NCBI GenBank assembly: GCA_021769725.1
Contig: JAETSI010000005.1
Coordinates: forward strand, 1-64,000
From: Oscillospiraceae bacterium
GTDB lineage: Bacteria; Bacillota; Clostridia; Oscillospirales; Ruminococcaceae
Length of the DNA stretch: 64,000 nt
Direction: 5' to 3'
Shown here: piece by piece, positions 1 through 8,105 of the stretch
How the letters are laid out: each line of letters begins with the position of its first letter
Numbering within the stretch: position 1 is the stretch's first letter
The notes under the pieces: generated by a model
The model's input: only the letters and a program-made list of their open reading frames with translations
Told to the model about the DNA's origin: nothing
Databases searched by the model: none
Translations under genes and position numbers: made by a program

Positions 1-437
1 TCGTTCAGCTTGTTGATTGCCATCATCTGCAAACGGAACAGGTCACGGTACGGCTCGTCGAGAAACGGGAGATAGTTTTCTATGAACATTTCCTCGTTGC
101 TGACGTAGCCGCCTGTCCTCCTCAAAGTTGGTAAAATCGTGGCTGTGACCCAACGCTTAAACTCTTTGGCTCTCGGCATTTTACTTGAGAGGACTAAGCT
201 GTAAAATCCGCTTTCGTTGATAATAGTGGTCTTGCTTTTATAATTTGAACCACTACCCTGAATTAGGGTAGTGGTTTTATCCTCACTGTCAACGTGTGCT
301 GCAATAGCATTTTCGGGCTTTGCATAACCCAATATCACAGCCACATCTTTTCCTACAAGCCATGGTTCACCGTCCTTAATAACTGTTCTCACTTTTCCGA
401 ATTCTTCATTTTCAAAAATTTTGATTATCTGTTCCAT
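1..437 (-). CDS. BRO-N domain antirepressor, 3' end cut by window edge
   Basis: Reading from an ATG at 437 the minus strand stays open to base 1 (145 codons). The protein starts MEQIIKIFENEEFGKV and carries the BRO-N signature: KDGEPWLVGKDVAVILGYAKP near residues 22-42, INESGFYSLVLSSKMPRAKEFKRWV near 67-95, then TILPTLRRTGGY. This fold is typical of phage and mobile-element antirepressors (Bro/Ant families), which bind DNA or relieve a repressor. Only the N-terminal domain is in view; the C-terminal domain that would define the subtype lies outside. Its start overlaps the end of the methyltransferase gene by 26 nt, so the two are probably translationally coupled. Confidence 0.85.
   Translation of the reverse strand, partial: MEQIIKIFENEEFGKVRTVIKDGEPWLVGKDVAVILGYAKPENAIAAHVDSEDKTTTLIQGSGSNYKSKTTIINESGFYSLVLSSKMPRAKEFKRWVTATILPTLRRTGGYVSNEEMFIENYLPFLDEPYRDLFRLQMMAINKLN
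248..276. repeat. 12-bp perfect inverted repeat inside the BRO-N gene
   Basis: Arms AACCACTACCCT (248-259) and AGGGTAGTGGTT (265-276) are perfect complements with a 5-nt loop. They lie inside the coding region, where the encoded peptide is TTTLIQGSGS. On the plus strand the hairpin is followed by TTTAT and so resembles a weak terminator. Confidence 0.6.
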
Positions 438-1656
438 TTACAATCTCCTTATCAAATTTCAATAAATTTCTTGCAATCGCTTCAACAACCGCAACCGTAA
501 TCGAATTTCCGGCTTGCTTGTACAGCTGAGCATCGGACATTCCCGTTGCGGCAACTTTTTCAAACTGCTCTTTTGTGAAGCCCTGCAATTTCCAGCACTC
601 AACAGGCATAAGCCTGCGAATTCGTCCTCTGTGAACGATTCCATGCCGATCGGTTACCGTAAGCGTAAACATCGGCTCGTTTGGTTCTTTGATTCTTCTT
701 CCATTCTGTCGGGTATGCTCCTTAAACGGATTGATAATTGCTCTCGGTCCGTCCTCAATCAGAACTCCCGATCTTTCGCCTTTATGAGTGCCGTTTGTTA
801 CTCCCAAATCCATTCGTGTATGCAGACATCGGGCATTTTCCGTAATCTGTGGATTTTCGTTCAGATCGCAAAAAACAGCGGAGTGTTCGCCTTTATGGTT
901 ACTCACTCCGCTGTCCTGTCTTGCGGTAATACATCTTGCATTTTCTGTGAGATTAGGTGGAGGATTGCTGTCAATAAAGTACAGACCTGTTTTTCCGCCC
1001 ATACCGCCCGAACCGCTGCATTGAGTAACAGCAGTTCCGTTTGTGGAATATACCCTCGAACCCTGACTGCCGCCTATCAGCTGTTCAGGTTTTCCTTTTT
1101 CGCAATTTTCCTCATCATTTCCTCCGAAAGCCAGTATTTCTGAGGGACATCTGTCTCCAAGATATCCGACAAGGAACAGCCTTCGTCTTGACTGCGGTAT
1201 CCCGAATCCGGCAGAGTTAAGCACTCGCCAGCACATATTATACCCCAGTTCAGAAATCTTTTCAAGCAGGATTCTGAAACATTCTCCCTGCGATATACCA
1301 AGCAAGTTGGGTACGTTTTCAGCGATAAAGTAACGGGGTCGCTTGGCTTCAAGGATTTGGATATAGTTGAAAAAGAGGTTTCCTCTGTCGTCCTCAAAAG
1401 CGAGTCTGCGCCCCGCGACACTGAAACTTTGGCAGCACGGGCCGCCAACGAGCAGATCAAAATCCGGCATACCTCCGTAATTGATTTTTGTGATGTCCTC
1501 ATAGAAAATCTCCCCCTTTGTGTCATACAGCGTTCTGTAGGCTTTCTGTGCGAATCTGTCAATTTCACACCATCCGACGCACTCAAATCCACCTGTCTTT
1601 TCAAATGCCGAGCGGAATGCACCTATTCCTGCAAACGCTTCAAAATATTTTATCAT
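412..1656 (-). CDS. dcm: DNA (cytosine-5-)-methyltransferase
   Basis: A 414-aa C5-cytosine methyltransferase that transfers methyl from S-adenosylmethionine to cytosine in a specific DNA sequence. Motif I is FEAFAGIGAF near residues 5-14. Motif IV is GGPCCQSFSVAG at 71-82, with C75 the expected nucleophile. Motif VI is ENV at 113-115, motif VIII is QSRRRLFLVGY, and motifs IX/X are near the C-terminus (RRLMPVECWKLQGF, YKQAGNSITVAVVEAIA). The region between VIII and IX, where target recognition sits, holds two similar segments (TENARCITARQDSGVSN and TENARCLHTRMDLGVTN). In motif IV the usual Pro of PCQ is Cys, which is unusual. No cognate restriction gene is adjacent, so an orphan phage-type or element-type enzyme is likely. 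ATG 1656 has AAAGGAA upstream. Confidence 0.93.
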   Translation of the reverse strand: MIKYFEAFAGIGAFRSAFEKTGGFECVGWCEIDRFAQKAYRTLYDTKGEIFYEDITKINYGGMPDFDLLVGGPCCQSFSVAGRRLAFEDDRGNLFFNYIQILEAKRPRYFIAENVPNLLGISQGECFRILLEKISELGYNMCWRVLNSAGFGIPQSRRRLFLVGYLGDRCPSEILAFGGNDEENCEKGKPEQLIGGSQGSRVYSTNGTAVTQCSGSGGMGGKTGLYFIDSNPPPNLTENARCITARQDSGVSNHKGEHSAVFCDLNENPQITENARCLHTRMDLGVTNGTHKGERSGVLIEDGPRAIINPFKEHTRQNGRRIKEPNEPMFTLTVTDRHGIVHRGRIRRLMPVECWKLQGFTKEQFEKVAATGMSDAQLYKQAGNSITVAVVEAIARNLLKFDKEIVNGTDNQNF

Positions 1657-1689
1657 TTATCACCGTTCCTTTCTTTTTTGCAATAAAAA

Positions 1690-1722
1690 AACGGCTAAGT
1701 CTTTTTTCAAAACTTAACCGTT
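1690..1722 (-). terminator. Rho-independent terminator between DUF4314 gene and methyltransferase
   Basis: On the minus strand the stem AACGGTTAAGT...ACTTAGCCGTT (one bulge) is followed by a run of seven T. It overlaps the last codon of the DUF4314 gene and lies about 35 nt before the methyltransferase start, so it should terminate or attenuate readthrough. Confidence 0.7.
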
Positions 1723-2026
1723 ACATTGACATATTCATTTCTTCGGATTCTTCAATATCCTCCGTTTCTGTAATTTCCTCTGTTTGCTCATCGGTCTGAG
1801 TCTGTTCCTGATCGATTTTATGGAACTTATCTACATCGGGGATAACGCCAAACGTTCTTCCGTTGTCGAATTTGCAATGGAGAGTACCTGCATCATCCAC
1901 AAACTCAACCGTACCACAGGTTCCGCTTTCCACAGGGCATAAGTCCTCCATATGGTCAAGGCAAATACGAGTACCTTCGGGATACCTCTGTCTGAGCAGT
2001 TCTACTTTCTTTTCATTGTATACCAT
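1721..2026 (-). CDS. DUF4314 domain protein
   Basis: A 101-aa protein. Residues 10-68 (RYPEGTRICLDHMEDL, then TCGTVEFVDDAGTLHCKFDNGRTFGVIPDVDKF) match the DUF4314 pattern, a small beta-barrel-like module common in Firmicutes phages and conjugative elements. The C-terminal 30 residues are acidic and low complexity (EEITETEDIEESEE). Function is unknown. ATG 2026 is preceded by GAGGTACGC. The gene starts 7 nt after the upstream 279-aa gene, so both are one transcription unit. Confidence 0.8.
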   Translation of the reverse strand: MVYNEKKVELLRQRYPEGTRICLDHMEDLCPVESGTCGTVEFVDDAGTLHCKFDNGRTFGVIPDVDKFHKIDQEQTQTDEQTEEITETEDIEESEEMNMSM

Positions 2027-2033
2027 GCGTACC

Positions 2034-2873
2034 TCACATTGTCATCCCCATATCGGGTTCTTCGGTCATATCCTCGGATTGACCTTCGTTCATTTCATCC
2101 TCCGTCTGCAAGCTCCAGCTGTCATCTGAATTCCAGAAGCTGACGTTGACCTCTCCGATACCTGTTCTGATATATTTCTGCTCAAGCGATTCGCCCCAAC
2201 CGTCACTCAGCTGTCCCGTACAGTAATCTATAAATTTGGCTAATGCCTCATCGGACAACTCTCCGACCACTTTTGCCGTAATAACGCCCGTTAGTTCTCC
2301 GTTTATGACCTCAACAGAACAATGCGCCGAATACACCTTGTTATCCAACTCGTCATTATCGTCTTTTGGATGATACCAATGCATAAGACCACGCTCACGT
2401 TCTTCGGGCAAATCGTTTTCCATGATACCCTGATTGATCCGGTCCGCATATTTTGCCATCTTTTCGTTATCAAGGATACAGCACTCAGGCGGATAATCCT
2501 CAATATGCTGATATATCTCCAAGGGGCATAATAATCGCATTTCGTGAGCGTGCGTCTGCATATGATTTTCATACAGCAGTTTGGCGTTTGGAATATACTG
2601 GGCGTATCTTGCATAGGGAGCACCCTCAGACTCTATTAACAAGCCGTCGCCCTGTTGCTTGTCGTAGATCAGCAGACAATGATGTACGCCGTTGCCGTAC
2701 CACATACTGTTAAGGTTTTCGCTTATGAGATCGTTATTGCACATCGGAGCGTGTTTTAGCCTTTCAAATTCTTCGGTCGAAACAGGCACAGCTTTTTCCA
2801 CCACGCAAGTATACGTTTTGAATTCAGGTTCTTTGCACAGCAGATTTGTGTTGATTATAAGTTTGTTGTTCAT
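2034..2873 (-). CDS. Hypothetical mobile-element protein (279 aa)
   Basis: I do not recognise a family with confidence. The protein is 279 aa, acidic, without signal peptide or membrane segment. The first third contains TYTCVVEKAVPVSTEEFERLKH and the middle LPEERERGLMHWYHPKDDNDELDNKVYSAHC. The last 40 residues are very acidic (DEMNEGQSEDMTEEPDM). I chose ATG 2873 because AAAGGAGG lies 6-8 nt before it; upstream in-frame starts have no ribosome site. It is the first gene of the DUF4314 / methyltransferase / BRO set and probably belongs to the same mobile block. Confidence 0.7.
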   Translation of the reverse strand: MNNKLIINTNLLCKEPEFKTYTCVVEKAVPVSTEEFERLKHAPMCNNDLISENLNSMWYGNGVHHCLLIYDKQQGDGLLIESEGAPYARYAQYIPNAKLLYENHMQTHAHEMRLLCPLEIYQHIEDYPPECCILDNEKMAKYADRINQGIMENDLPEERERGLMHWYHPKDDNDELDNKVYSAHCSVEVINGELTGVITAKVVGELSDEALAKFIDYCTGQLSDGWGESLEQKYIRTGIGEVNVSFWNSDDSWSLQTEDEMNEGQSEDMTEEPDMGMTM

Positions 2874-2949
2874 TGATTTCCTCCTTTGTTTTATTTTCCA
2901 TTTTAATAGTATAGCTGCCACACGGGTATCACGCCTTTCCTTAGAAATG

Positions 2950-3003
2950 AAAAAAAACCGATTCTATTGGTTTCTCAGCATTGTGAGATACCAACAAAAT
3001 CGG
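2950..3003 (-). terminator. Hairpin with eight-T tail in the leader of the 279-aa gene
   Basis: Interrupted inverted repeat: CCGATT / AATCGG, ATTGGT / ACCAA and CTCA / TGAG pair around a short loop, followed on the minus strand by eight T. A second small hairpin (AATCCAAT / ATTGGATT, 3006-3024) lies just upstream. It sits between any upstream promoter and the gene start at 2873, so it is either an insulating terminator or an attenuator. Confidence 0.6.
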
Positions 3004-3049
3004 CAAATCCAATAAAATTGGATTGAAAACTTTGTGAAAGTTTTTTCAT

Positions 3050-3093
3050 AAAAAATCGGCAGGCTGAGAGTAAAATATACTCAAAGTCTGCCG
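3050..3093 (-). terminator. Hairpin CGGCAG...CTGCCG with T tail, minus strand
   Basis: Arms CGGCAG (3057-3062) and CTGCCG (3088-3093) enclose an inner partly paired GAGAGTA / TATACTC segment. On the minus strand the stem is followed by ATTTTTTA. Together with 2950-3003 it makes a tandem terminator-like array. Confidence 0.55.
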
Positions 3094-3192
3094 AATTGTT
3101 TGACAATGTTCAATTGTTGAGGGTTCGAACCTCTTTTCAGCTGAAAAGCATCTACGGTTTTACACTTGAAATTTCCGCCCTCAAAGCATGAA

Positions 3193-3216
3193 AAAAGCCC
3201 GTAAATACGGGCTTTT
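3193..3216. terminator. Bidirectional terminator next to the left att site
   Basis: AAAAGCCCGTA / TACGGGCTTTT inverted repeat with A and T runs on both sides. Before the element inserted it would have lain just downstream of the tRNA-Trp gene, whose 3' tail remains at 3245-3275. Confidence 0.65.
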
Positions 3217-3244
3217 CGGGTGGTGCATCTATTTTATTGCACCA

Positions 3245-3275
3245 ATATGGCAGGGGCAGAAGGACTTGAACCCTC
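3245..3275 (-). repeat. Left attachment site: orphan 3' tail of tRNA-Trp
   Basis: Thirty-one bases identical to 45110-45140, covering the T-arm 3' half, acceptor stem and CCA of tRNA-Trp plus 3 nt. There is no D-arm or anticodon arm here; the match stops at 3276. This is the standard product of integration into a tRNA 3' end. Confidence 0.9.
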
Positions 3276-3332
3276 TTTACATACGCCTGTTTTTTGCCTG
3301 TATTTCGGGAAGTTTATCACCTGATTATGGTA

Positions 3333-3353
3333 CCGTGTGAATTTTGTGTGAAA
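3333..3353. promoter_or_regulatory. Putative integrase arm-type repeats, left end
   Basis: Two GTGTGAA direct repeats, at 3335 and 3346, spaced 11 bp, 58 bp inside the att core and just beyond the integrase stop. The same repeat occurs three times at the other end (44971, 44982, 44992). One-turn spacing and placement at both ends fit integrase arm-binding sites. Confidence 0.55.
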
Positions 3354-3361
3354 CAGCTTTT

Positions 3362-4429
3362 TTACGCAGCACCGTCTGTTTTTTCAGTACGGGTATCTCT
3401 GATAACATCGTACATATAGTCATCAAAAATCTTGAGACTATCACGAACCCTCTGCTTAGGTGTGCGGATATAAACGCTGTCCAGTACTTTAGAATTTGCC
3501 CAACCGCCAAGCTTTTCAAGAACTTCCTTGTCTACTCCAAGTCCGTTCATGGTAGTAGCGAATTGTGCTCTGAGGTCGTGAAAAGTCATCTTTAGTCCAT
3601 TCTTTTTCAGAAGCCTATCATAGCGGCGTTTCATGGCACCGTAGTTCTCGTTGACGATAAAGTCCTCGTCGCTGTCATGGGACACCTGCTGAATAAGATT
3701 GTAGATATAGTCGGGAATGGGGATGTCTCTCGTAGATTGCTCCGTTTTGTTACGATTCTCTACAACATCGTGACCGTTGATGCAGACTCTTGCTCGTCTC
3801 ACCTTTATGTATCTGCCGTTAGCATCCTCGTAGATGTCTCCGAATTGAAGTCCACGCACTTCCGAGATACGCATACCGCCGCACCATACAGCAAGTAAGC
3901 AGGGCAGCTCAACACTTGAACCAATTATTACTCTCAGTACCTTATCAAGATCAGGGAGTTCTTCTTTTACCGTTTTAGGCGGTAATTTGAGTTTACGGAT
4001 TGAAGGAAGTTCTACATCAAAAATCAGGGCAGCACTTCTTACAAGATCATACGCAGACTTTATGGACTTATATCCGAGACCACGCTCAGCGTCAATGTTT
4101 ATCGCTCTCTGAATATCTATGGTCTTTAAATCAGTTATTATGTGTCCCTGTATAGAGAGAAGCCTGTTCTTTGCTATGGTTTTGTATCCGTAAAGTGTTG
4201 TCGGAGCGATAACATTTCGCTTAGAATCTATGTAGGCATCTATTGCCTCACGAACAGTGATTTTTGTCGGAGTTATGTCTACATTAAGTTTCTTGAAGTC
4301 CTCAGCCATCTTGATAGCCATCCACTCGGTATCTGCTGTGAATGACTTTGTAAGATTTTTTCCGTTCTCATCGTGACCGTATACAACTTGAGTCCGAAAA
4401 CTACCGGACGGTAATTTCTGTGCTTTCAT
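3362..4429 (-). CDS. int: Tyrosine-type site-specific integrase
   Basis: A 355-aa tyrosine recombinase that catalyses integration and excision at the tRNA-Trp site. It has an N-terminal arm-binding-like segment (SGSFRTQVVYGHDENGKNLTKSF), a SAM-like core-binding domain around 52-150, and a catalytic domain with R187 (GGMRISEVRGLQ), H284 and R287 (HDLR), W310 in the His/Trp position and Y320 as nucleophile. All catalytic residues are present. I chose ATG 4429 because AAAGG lies upstream at normal spacing; the earlier in-frame ATG lacks a ribosome site. Its 3' end points at the att core 87 bp away, which is typical of integrated elements. Confidence 0.93.
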   Translation of the reverse strand: MKAQKLPSGSFRTQVVYGHDENGKNLTKSFTADTEWMAIKMAEDFKKLNVDITPTKITVREAIDAYIDSKRNVIAPTTLYGYKTIAKNRLLSIQGHIITDLKTIDIQRAINIDAERGLGYKSIKSAYDLVRSAALIFDVELPSIRKLKLPPKTVKEELPDLDKVLRVIIGSSVELPCLLAVWCGGMRISEVRGLQFGDIYEDANGRYIKVRRARVCINGHDVVENRNKTEQSTRDIPIPDYIYNLIQQVSHDSDEDFIVNENYGAMKRRYDRLLKKNGLKMTFHDLRAQFATTMNGLGVDKEVLEKLGGWANSKVLDSVYIRTPKQRVRDSLKIFDDYMYDVIRDTRTEKTDGAA

Positions 4430-4515
4430 TTTTATCAACCTTTCTATTTTAAGGAAAGGCGACATAATGTTATAATTCATTATACCACCTTTCCGAAAAA
4501 ATGTAAAGAGGGTAA

Positions 4516-4743
4516 TTAGAGAGTCATCAAGTCGTTCAGCTCCATACCGGTAACATAGAGAAGATTATCGACTTTTTCCAATGTTATGTGTTTGGCCGAC
4601 TTTTCATACTCCCTGAGAGTGCGTTCTCCGACTTGCAAGTATGAAGCCAGCTCCGCATCAGGTATGTCTCGTAAACTTTGCCAGTATCTTACTTTACACC
4701 ATATGCGCTTGTAAAGTGTTATTCTCTGATTTTTCTTTGCCAT
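4516..4743 (-). CDS. Small HTH protein (putative excisionase or regulator)
   Basis: A 75-aa XRE-like helix-turn-helix protein: LRDIPDAELASYLQVGERTLREYEKSAKHITLEKVDNLL spans the HTH, followed by a short acidic tail. Position immediately upstream of the integrase suggests control of integration/excision or of the integrase promoter, which is inference. ATG 4743 has a GGGGGTGAG ribosome site. It could equally be a lysogeny-type regulator of the element. Confidence 0.75.
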   Translation of the reverse strand: MAKKNQRITLYKRIWCKVRYWQSLRDIPDAELASYLQVGERTLREYEKSAKHITLEKVDNLLYVTGMELNDLMTL

Positions 4744-4791
4744 TTTTTCTCACCCCCAGTAATGGTATTTTCAGAGCAACCTGTAGGCTGC

Positions 4792-7700
4792 TTACTGTTC
4801 TTCAATATCCTCGTCATAATCGCCTACTTCAGGCGGTCGATAAGTCTTTCCGCGTATTGCGGAGCTAATCGTAATATTTTTACCATAATATTCACTGTAT
4901 ACAGCCCCTGTAATAGCACAGCTAAAATCAGGAAGAGTAGCAATTATATTTCTTTCAAGATGCGTGATCTTTGATACTATTTCTACGCATTCATCTCCCA
5001 GAGGTCGGAAGAATACTTTCGTTCCACAATATGCATAGAATCGACCCATAGAGTCCTTTGCGTCGGAGTAATCCTGTGATGCCAGGAAAACTGACATATT
5101 CAGTTTTCGTCCTCTGCTAAGTATAGATTCGAGTGTACAGCCTTTATGACGATTCAGTGTTTGGAATTCGTCCAGAATAATTGTCACTTTATCGTCTCTG
5201 TGAGTATCCTTATAGCCGAACAAAGTGTCAAGGATAATGTCAAAGGGATTTGCGTGCGCATTAACGTTAGCATTACCACTTGAAATGACCAGTATTTTGC
5301 CCTTTGAGGAAATGCGGTCAGCCCAAGTCAGAGATACTTCCTGTTGCATATCAACGGTGCTGAATAACGCCCTCAATCTTCCGCCCAGTTTCTTTTCTTG
5401 TGGATTTTTATCAAATCTTAACGGCAAAGATGCTAATTCAAATAGATTATTGATATGACCATTTTCAATGTATTCTGTCACTTTATCGACCAGGACAAAC
5501 TTTTGGTCAGAACCGGTAAGATGCATACCTGATATTAGCATACTGGATAGTTGCTGTATTTCCTGATGTGTGTTTTCACAGTTACTAAAGTCCGCGATAT
5601 TTACAGGCCAGCCCTGCGTTGTCAGATCCCAGAATACAAAGTGTTCATCGATCAATTCGTCAGGGATTCTGTGTCCAGAAATCTCATCTCTACAAAATGC
5701 ATTGGTAGGATCGAGTACAACTACAAAATCTCCTGCCCTTGCTCTCTGTACAGCCTGCATCATCATCAAATCACTTTTGCCTGATCCGGGAGTTCCGGTC
5801 ACACAGATAAAGGGGTTACCGTGTTTATAATCAGTAATTATTGGTCCAGCAACCAAGTCGAAACGTTCGTGCTTGATATATGGCAAAAAATTGCTGATAG
5901 ATTTGTCCGGCTTGTGAAACAAATCGGAAACAAGCACTTTATCGACGACACTCTTACTCTCATCATTAAGAAGTGAATCAGAAATCGAGTAGACTCGGAT
6001 TTTCTGTGTAACTCCGTCTTCTAATTTAACCTTGAGATCACGCTTGTTATCTTTGGTGAAATATAATAACCCGTTATCATGAAGCGCATTTAAAACCTTA
6101 TTGCGCTTGGCGGTTGACTTTAGTTTGGGTAGAATAACTCTATCAAAAGTATCAAGTTCAAAATTTATAGAACCATCAATTTGAGCGATGAACGCCATGC
6201 ATTTGTTTCTGTAATAAAATGGCGGACCTTCCTGCTTGGCAATTGGCATCTCTCCATTGCATATGATTTTATTTAATACCGCTCCAATCTCAGTACAGAC
6301 AGCATCGCCTGCTGATGTCCTTGATGTTGCCTCAGTTGCAAACCATTGTGTCATACTCTGTATATCAGTACCTGTAAGAATACCAAATCTCTTCAGCAAT
6401 ATCGCAGTTGAAAGAAACATTTTCATGGAGTTACTTTTTTCAATATATGGAAGCTTACTCATCAACTGTTTTGCTAACTGTTCAGAATCTTTAAGCAATC
6501 GCTTTATTGCGTCAGGGTTTTGTTCTGCGTATTTTATCAAAAAATAATCCAGTTCACCCACCACTTTCTGAACCTTATCTATATTTTCAAAACAAATAAA
6601 TTCTGATATTGATATACAGTAGACAGGGAACTCTTCCGGAATAACTCCAGCATTATCGAGGATAAGAACAGGAAATATCCTGTTGCTTTCATTGTCCGAG
6701 GATATATTCCTGGATAATATCGTTAGTATTTTTTTGATGTCATATTTATTCTCAATATAGCCGCGGTGCTGCACTAAAAATGTGCAATCGATGCACTTTT
6801 TCATTTCTGACTCAATATCGCTTTGTCGATCTGATGAAAAAGACGTACACAGCAATCGATGATTCTTGTTCTGAATGATCGCAGTCATTGACCTTACTGT
6901 GCTATCAGCTGTTGCTTCAACTACCCACAATCTGTCCTGCACAAGCCCCTCATCTTTATAAAATGTAAGAAAACGGCTCATCACAGAAATAACCGTTCCG
7001 ATTTTTACTGGCAAAACATCAGGGAGCAGTCTTTGATAGTCACCAGCAATTTCCTTAATAGATTGCTCTGTTGATTCAAGAGTAATATCAAGGCAAACGT
7101 TCCGTAACGTATTCCTTTTATCGTTAAATAATCCAATAAGCTCCGGAACTGCTAAATCTGAACACACGAATTTTCTTAAACCGTCCGGAGTTAAATTCCA
7201 CCCGGCGTGTTCCGGCAGCGTCAGGAAGAAGACATAAGAACACATCAATAGCGACCTTCTGAATGCCTCAGCCACCCACTTTTCGTTCAGAGATGTGTCA
7301 TCGAGCCGCAGCTGTGCCATGATATTATGCGTGCTGAGATTTCCTCCAATAAATATAAGTGGGCTGCCTCTTCCTTTAATGAAGACCACCAGCGCATAAT
7401 ATTTCCCCGGTCCTGCCACATTAACGATCAGGCACGCAATAACATCCACCGAAGATATATATTTCGGACCACTTACTTTGGATGTCATTTGCCAGTGCCC
7501 GTTGTAAGGATTCAGATTCAACTGTTTATCAGTATATTGTGGATCTCTCTTGAATGTATCAGGAATAAAGTCTTGTCTCACTAATTCCTGTCCATCCACA
7601 TTAACCGACTCGCTGATAAACGGCGATAAGCGAGAAATTTCAATGCCTTTAGCAATTTGAAATTCTTCTCGGATCTCCTTTCTGATCTCAAGGAAGTACT

Positions 7701-7893
7701 CTTCCTTTTTGTCCTGGAATTTTTCTTCAGCTTTTTCTTCTGAGAGTACTTCTGCCTTTGCCTCCACATTTTTATCGGCATACGTTTCGATCAGCTCAAT
7801 GACATCAAGGTCATCAGTACCGAATTTCTCGATATTATCCCGATCCATTTTTCGCGCCCATGGTGCATTAAAGGAACTTGAAATGTTGCTCAC
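4792..7893 (-). CDS. HerA/FtsK/VirD4-like ATPase, 1033 aa
   Basis: A large P-loop ATPase. Walker A is GTPGSGKS near residue 700 and Walker B is VTIILDEF near 903, followed by LSRGRKLNMSVFLASQ as in the HerA/TraG-type DNA-pumping ATPases. The first 600 residues are unrecognised: a charged helical start (40-80), a beta-rich block around 110-200 and a winged-helix-like KSTAKRNKVLNALHDNGLLYF near 600. The start is GTG 7893, chosen because AGGAGG lies 7 nt upstream. It has its own promoter (7928-7956). It could be a coupling ATPase for mobilization or, with the neighbouring ImmA/IrrE-HTH gene, a defence ATPase. The sequence does not decide. Confidence 0.75.
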   Translation of the reverse strand: MSNISSSFNAPWARKMDRDNIEKFGTDDLDVIELIETYADKNVEAKAEVLSEEKAEEKFQDKKEEYFLEIRKEIREEFQIAKGIEISRLSPFISESVNVDGQELVRQDFIPDTFKRDPQYTDKQLNLNPYNGHWQMTSKVSGPKYISSVDVIACLIVNVAGPGKYYALVVFIKGRGSPLIFIGGNLSTHNIMAQLRLDDTSLNEKWVAEAFRRSLLMCSYVFFLTLPEHAGWNLTPDGLRKFVCSDLAVPELIGLFNDKRNTLRNVCLDITLESTEQSIKEIAGDYQRLLPDVLPVKIGTVISVMSRFLTFYKDEGLVQDRLWVVEATADSTVRSMTAIIQNKNHRLLCTSFSSDRQSDIESEMKKCIDCTFLVQHRGYIENKYDIKKILTILSRNISSDNESNRIFPVLILDNAGVIPEEFPVYCISISEFICFENIDKVQKVVGELDYFLIKYAEQNPDAIKRLLKDSEQLAKQLMSKLPYIEKSNSMKMFLSTAILLKRFGILTGTDIQSMTQWFATEATSRTSAGDAVCTEIGAVLNKIICNGEMPIAKQEGPPFYYRNKCMAFIAQIDGSINFELDTFDRVILPKLKSTAKRNKVLNALHDNGLLYFTKDNKRDLKVKLEDGVTQKIRVYSISDSLLNDESKSVVDKVLVSDLFHKPDKSISNFLPYIKHERFDLVAGPIITDYKHGNPFICVTGTPGSGKSDLMMMQAVQRARAGDFVVVLDPTNAFCRDEISGHRIPDELIDEHFVFWDLTTQGWPVNIADFSNCENTHQEIQQLSSMLISGMHLTGSDQKFVLVDKVTEYIENGHINNLFELASLPLRFDKNPQEKKLGGRLRALFSTVDMQQEVSLTWADRISSKGKILVISSGNANVNAHANPFDIILDTLFGYKDTHRDDKVTIILDEFQTLNRHKGCTLESILSRGRKLNMSVFLASQDYSDAKDSMGRFYAYCGTKVFFRPLGDECVEIVSKITHLERNIIATLPDFSCAITGAVYSEYYGKNITISSAIRGKTYRPPEVGDYDEDIEEQ

Positions 7894-7927
7894 AATATAA
7901 CCTCCTGATATTTTATTTGGTATTTAT

Positions 7928-7956
7928 ATTATATCAGGTCTGTTTTAATTTGTCAG
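7928..7956 (-). promoter_or_regulatory. Promoter of the HerA-like ATPase gene
   Basis: On the minus strand: -35 CTGACA (7951-7956), 17-nt spacer, -10 TATAAT (7928-7933) preceded by TGA as in an extended -10. A small inverted repeat GTAC-ATTTT-GTAC (7958-7970) lies just upstream and may be an operator. Confidence 0.65.
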
Positions 7957-7994
7957 CGTACATTTTGTACCCTCTATAATTGCCGATATAATGA

Positions 7995-8033
7995 AAAATC
8001 CATTGTGATTCAATACTCGACACAATGGATTTT
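7995..8033 (-). terminator. Long hairpin downstream of the ImmA/IrrE-HTH gene
   Basis: A perfect 13-bp stem (AAAATCCATTGTG / CACAATGGATTTT) around a 13-nt loop. It lies between the ImmA/IrrE-HTH gene and the HerA-like gene and ends in T-rich sequence in both directions. Confidence 0.6.
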
Positions 8034-8053
8034 AGACTTTTTCAGAAGAAAAC

Positions 8054-8072
8054 GGGGGACAAAATGTCCCCC
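8054..8072 (-). terminator. GC-rich terminator hairpin
   Basis: GGGGGACA / TGTCCCCC with a 3-nt loop, followed on the minus strand by GTTTTCTT. It is the first hairpin after the ImmA/IrrE-HTH stop at 8106; with 7995-8033 it gives double termination. Confidence 0.7.
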
Positions 8073-8105
8073 TTGACTATATTTTTATTTTTTAATTATA
8101 TCGCA

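Noticed and set aside
514-1143. 209-aa plus-strand frame opposite the methyltransferase gene
   Set aside because: Antisense shadow of a gene with all family motifs; Ser/Cys-rich composition with no ribosome site.
3118-3136. GTTCGAAC motif flanked by GAGG/CCTC, like a tRNA T-arm
   Set aside because: No matching acceptor stem, anticodon arm or D-arm can be drawn on either strand; it is probably a chance palindrome or a very old tRNA fragment.
4792-7893. HerA-like ATPase as a VirB4 type IV secretion ATPase
   Set aside because: Walker motifs lie at residues 700 and 900 with a HerA/VirD4-like context, and no other secretion genes are present.
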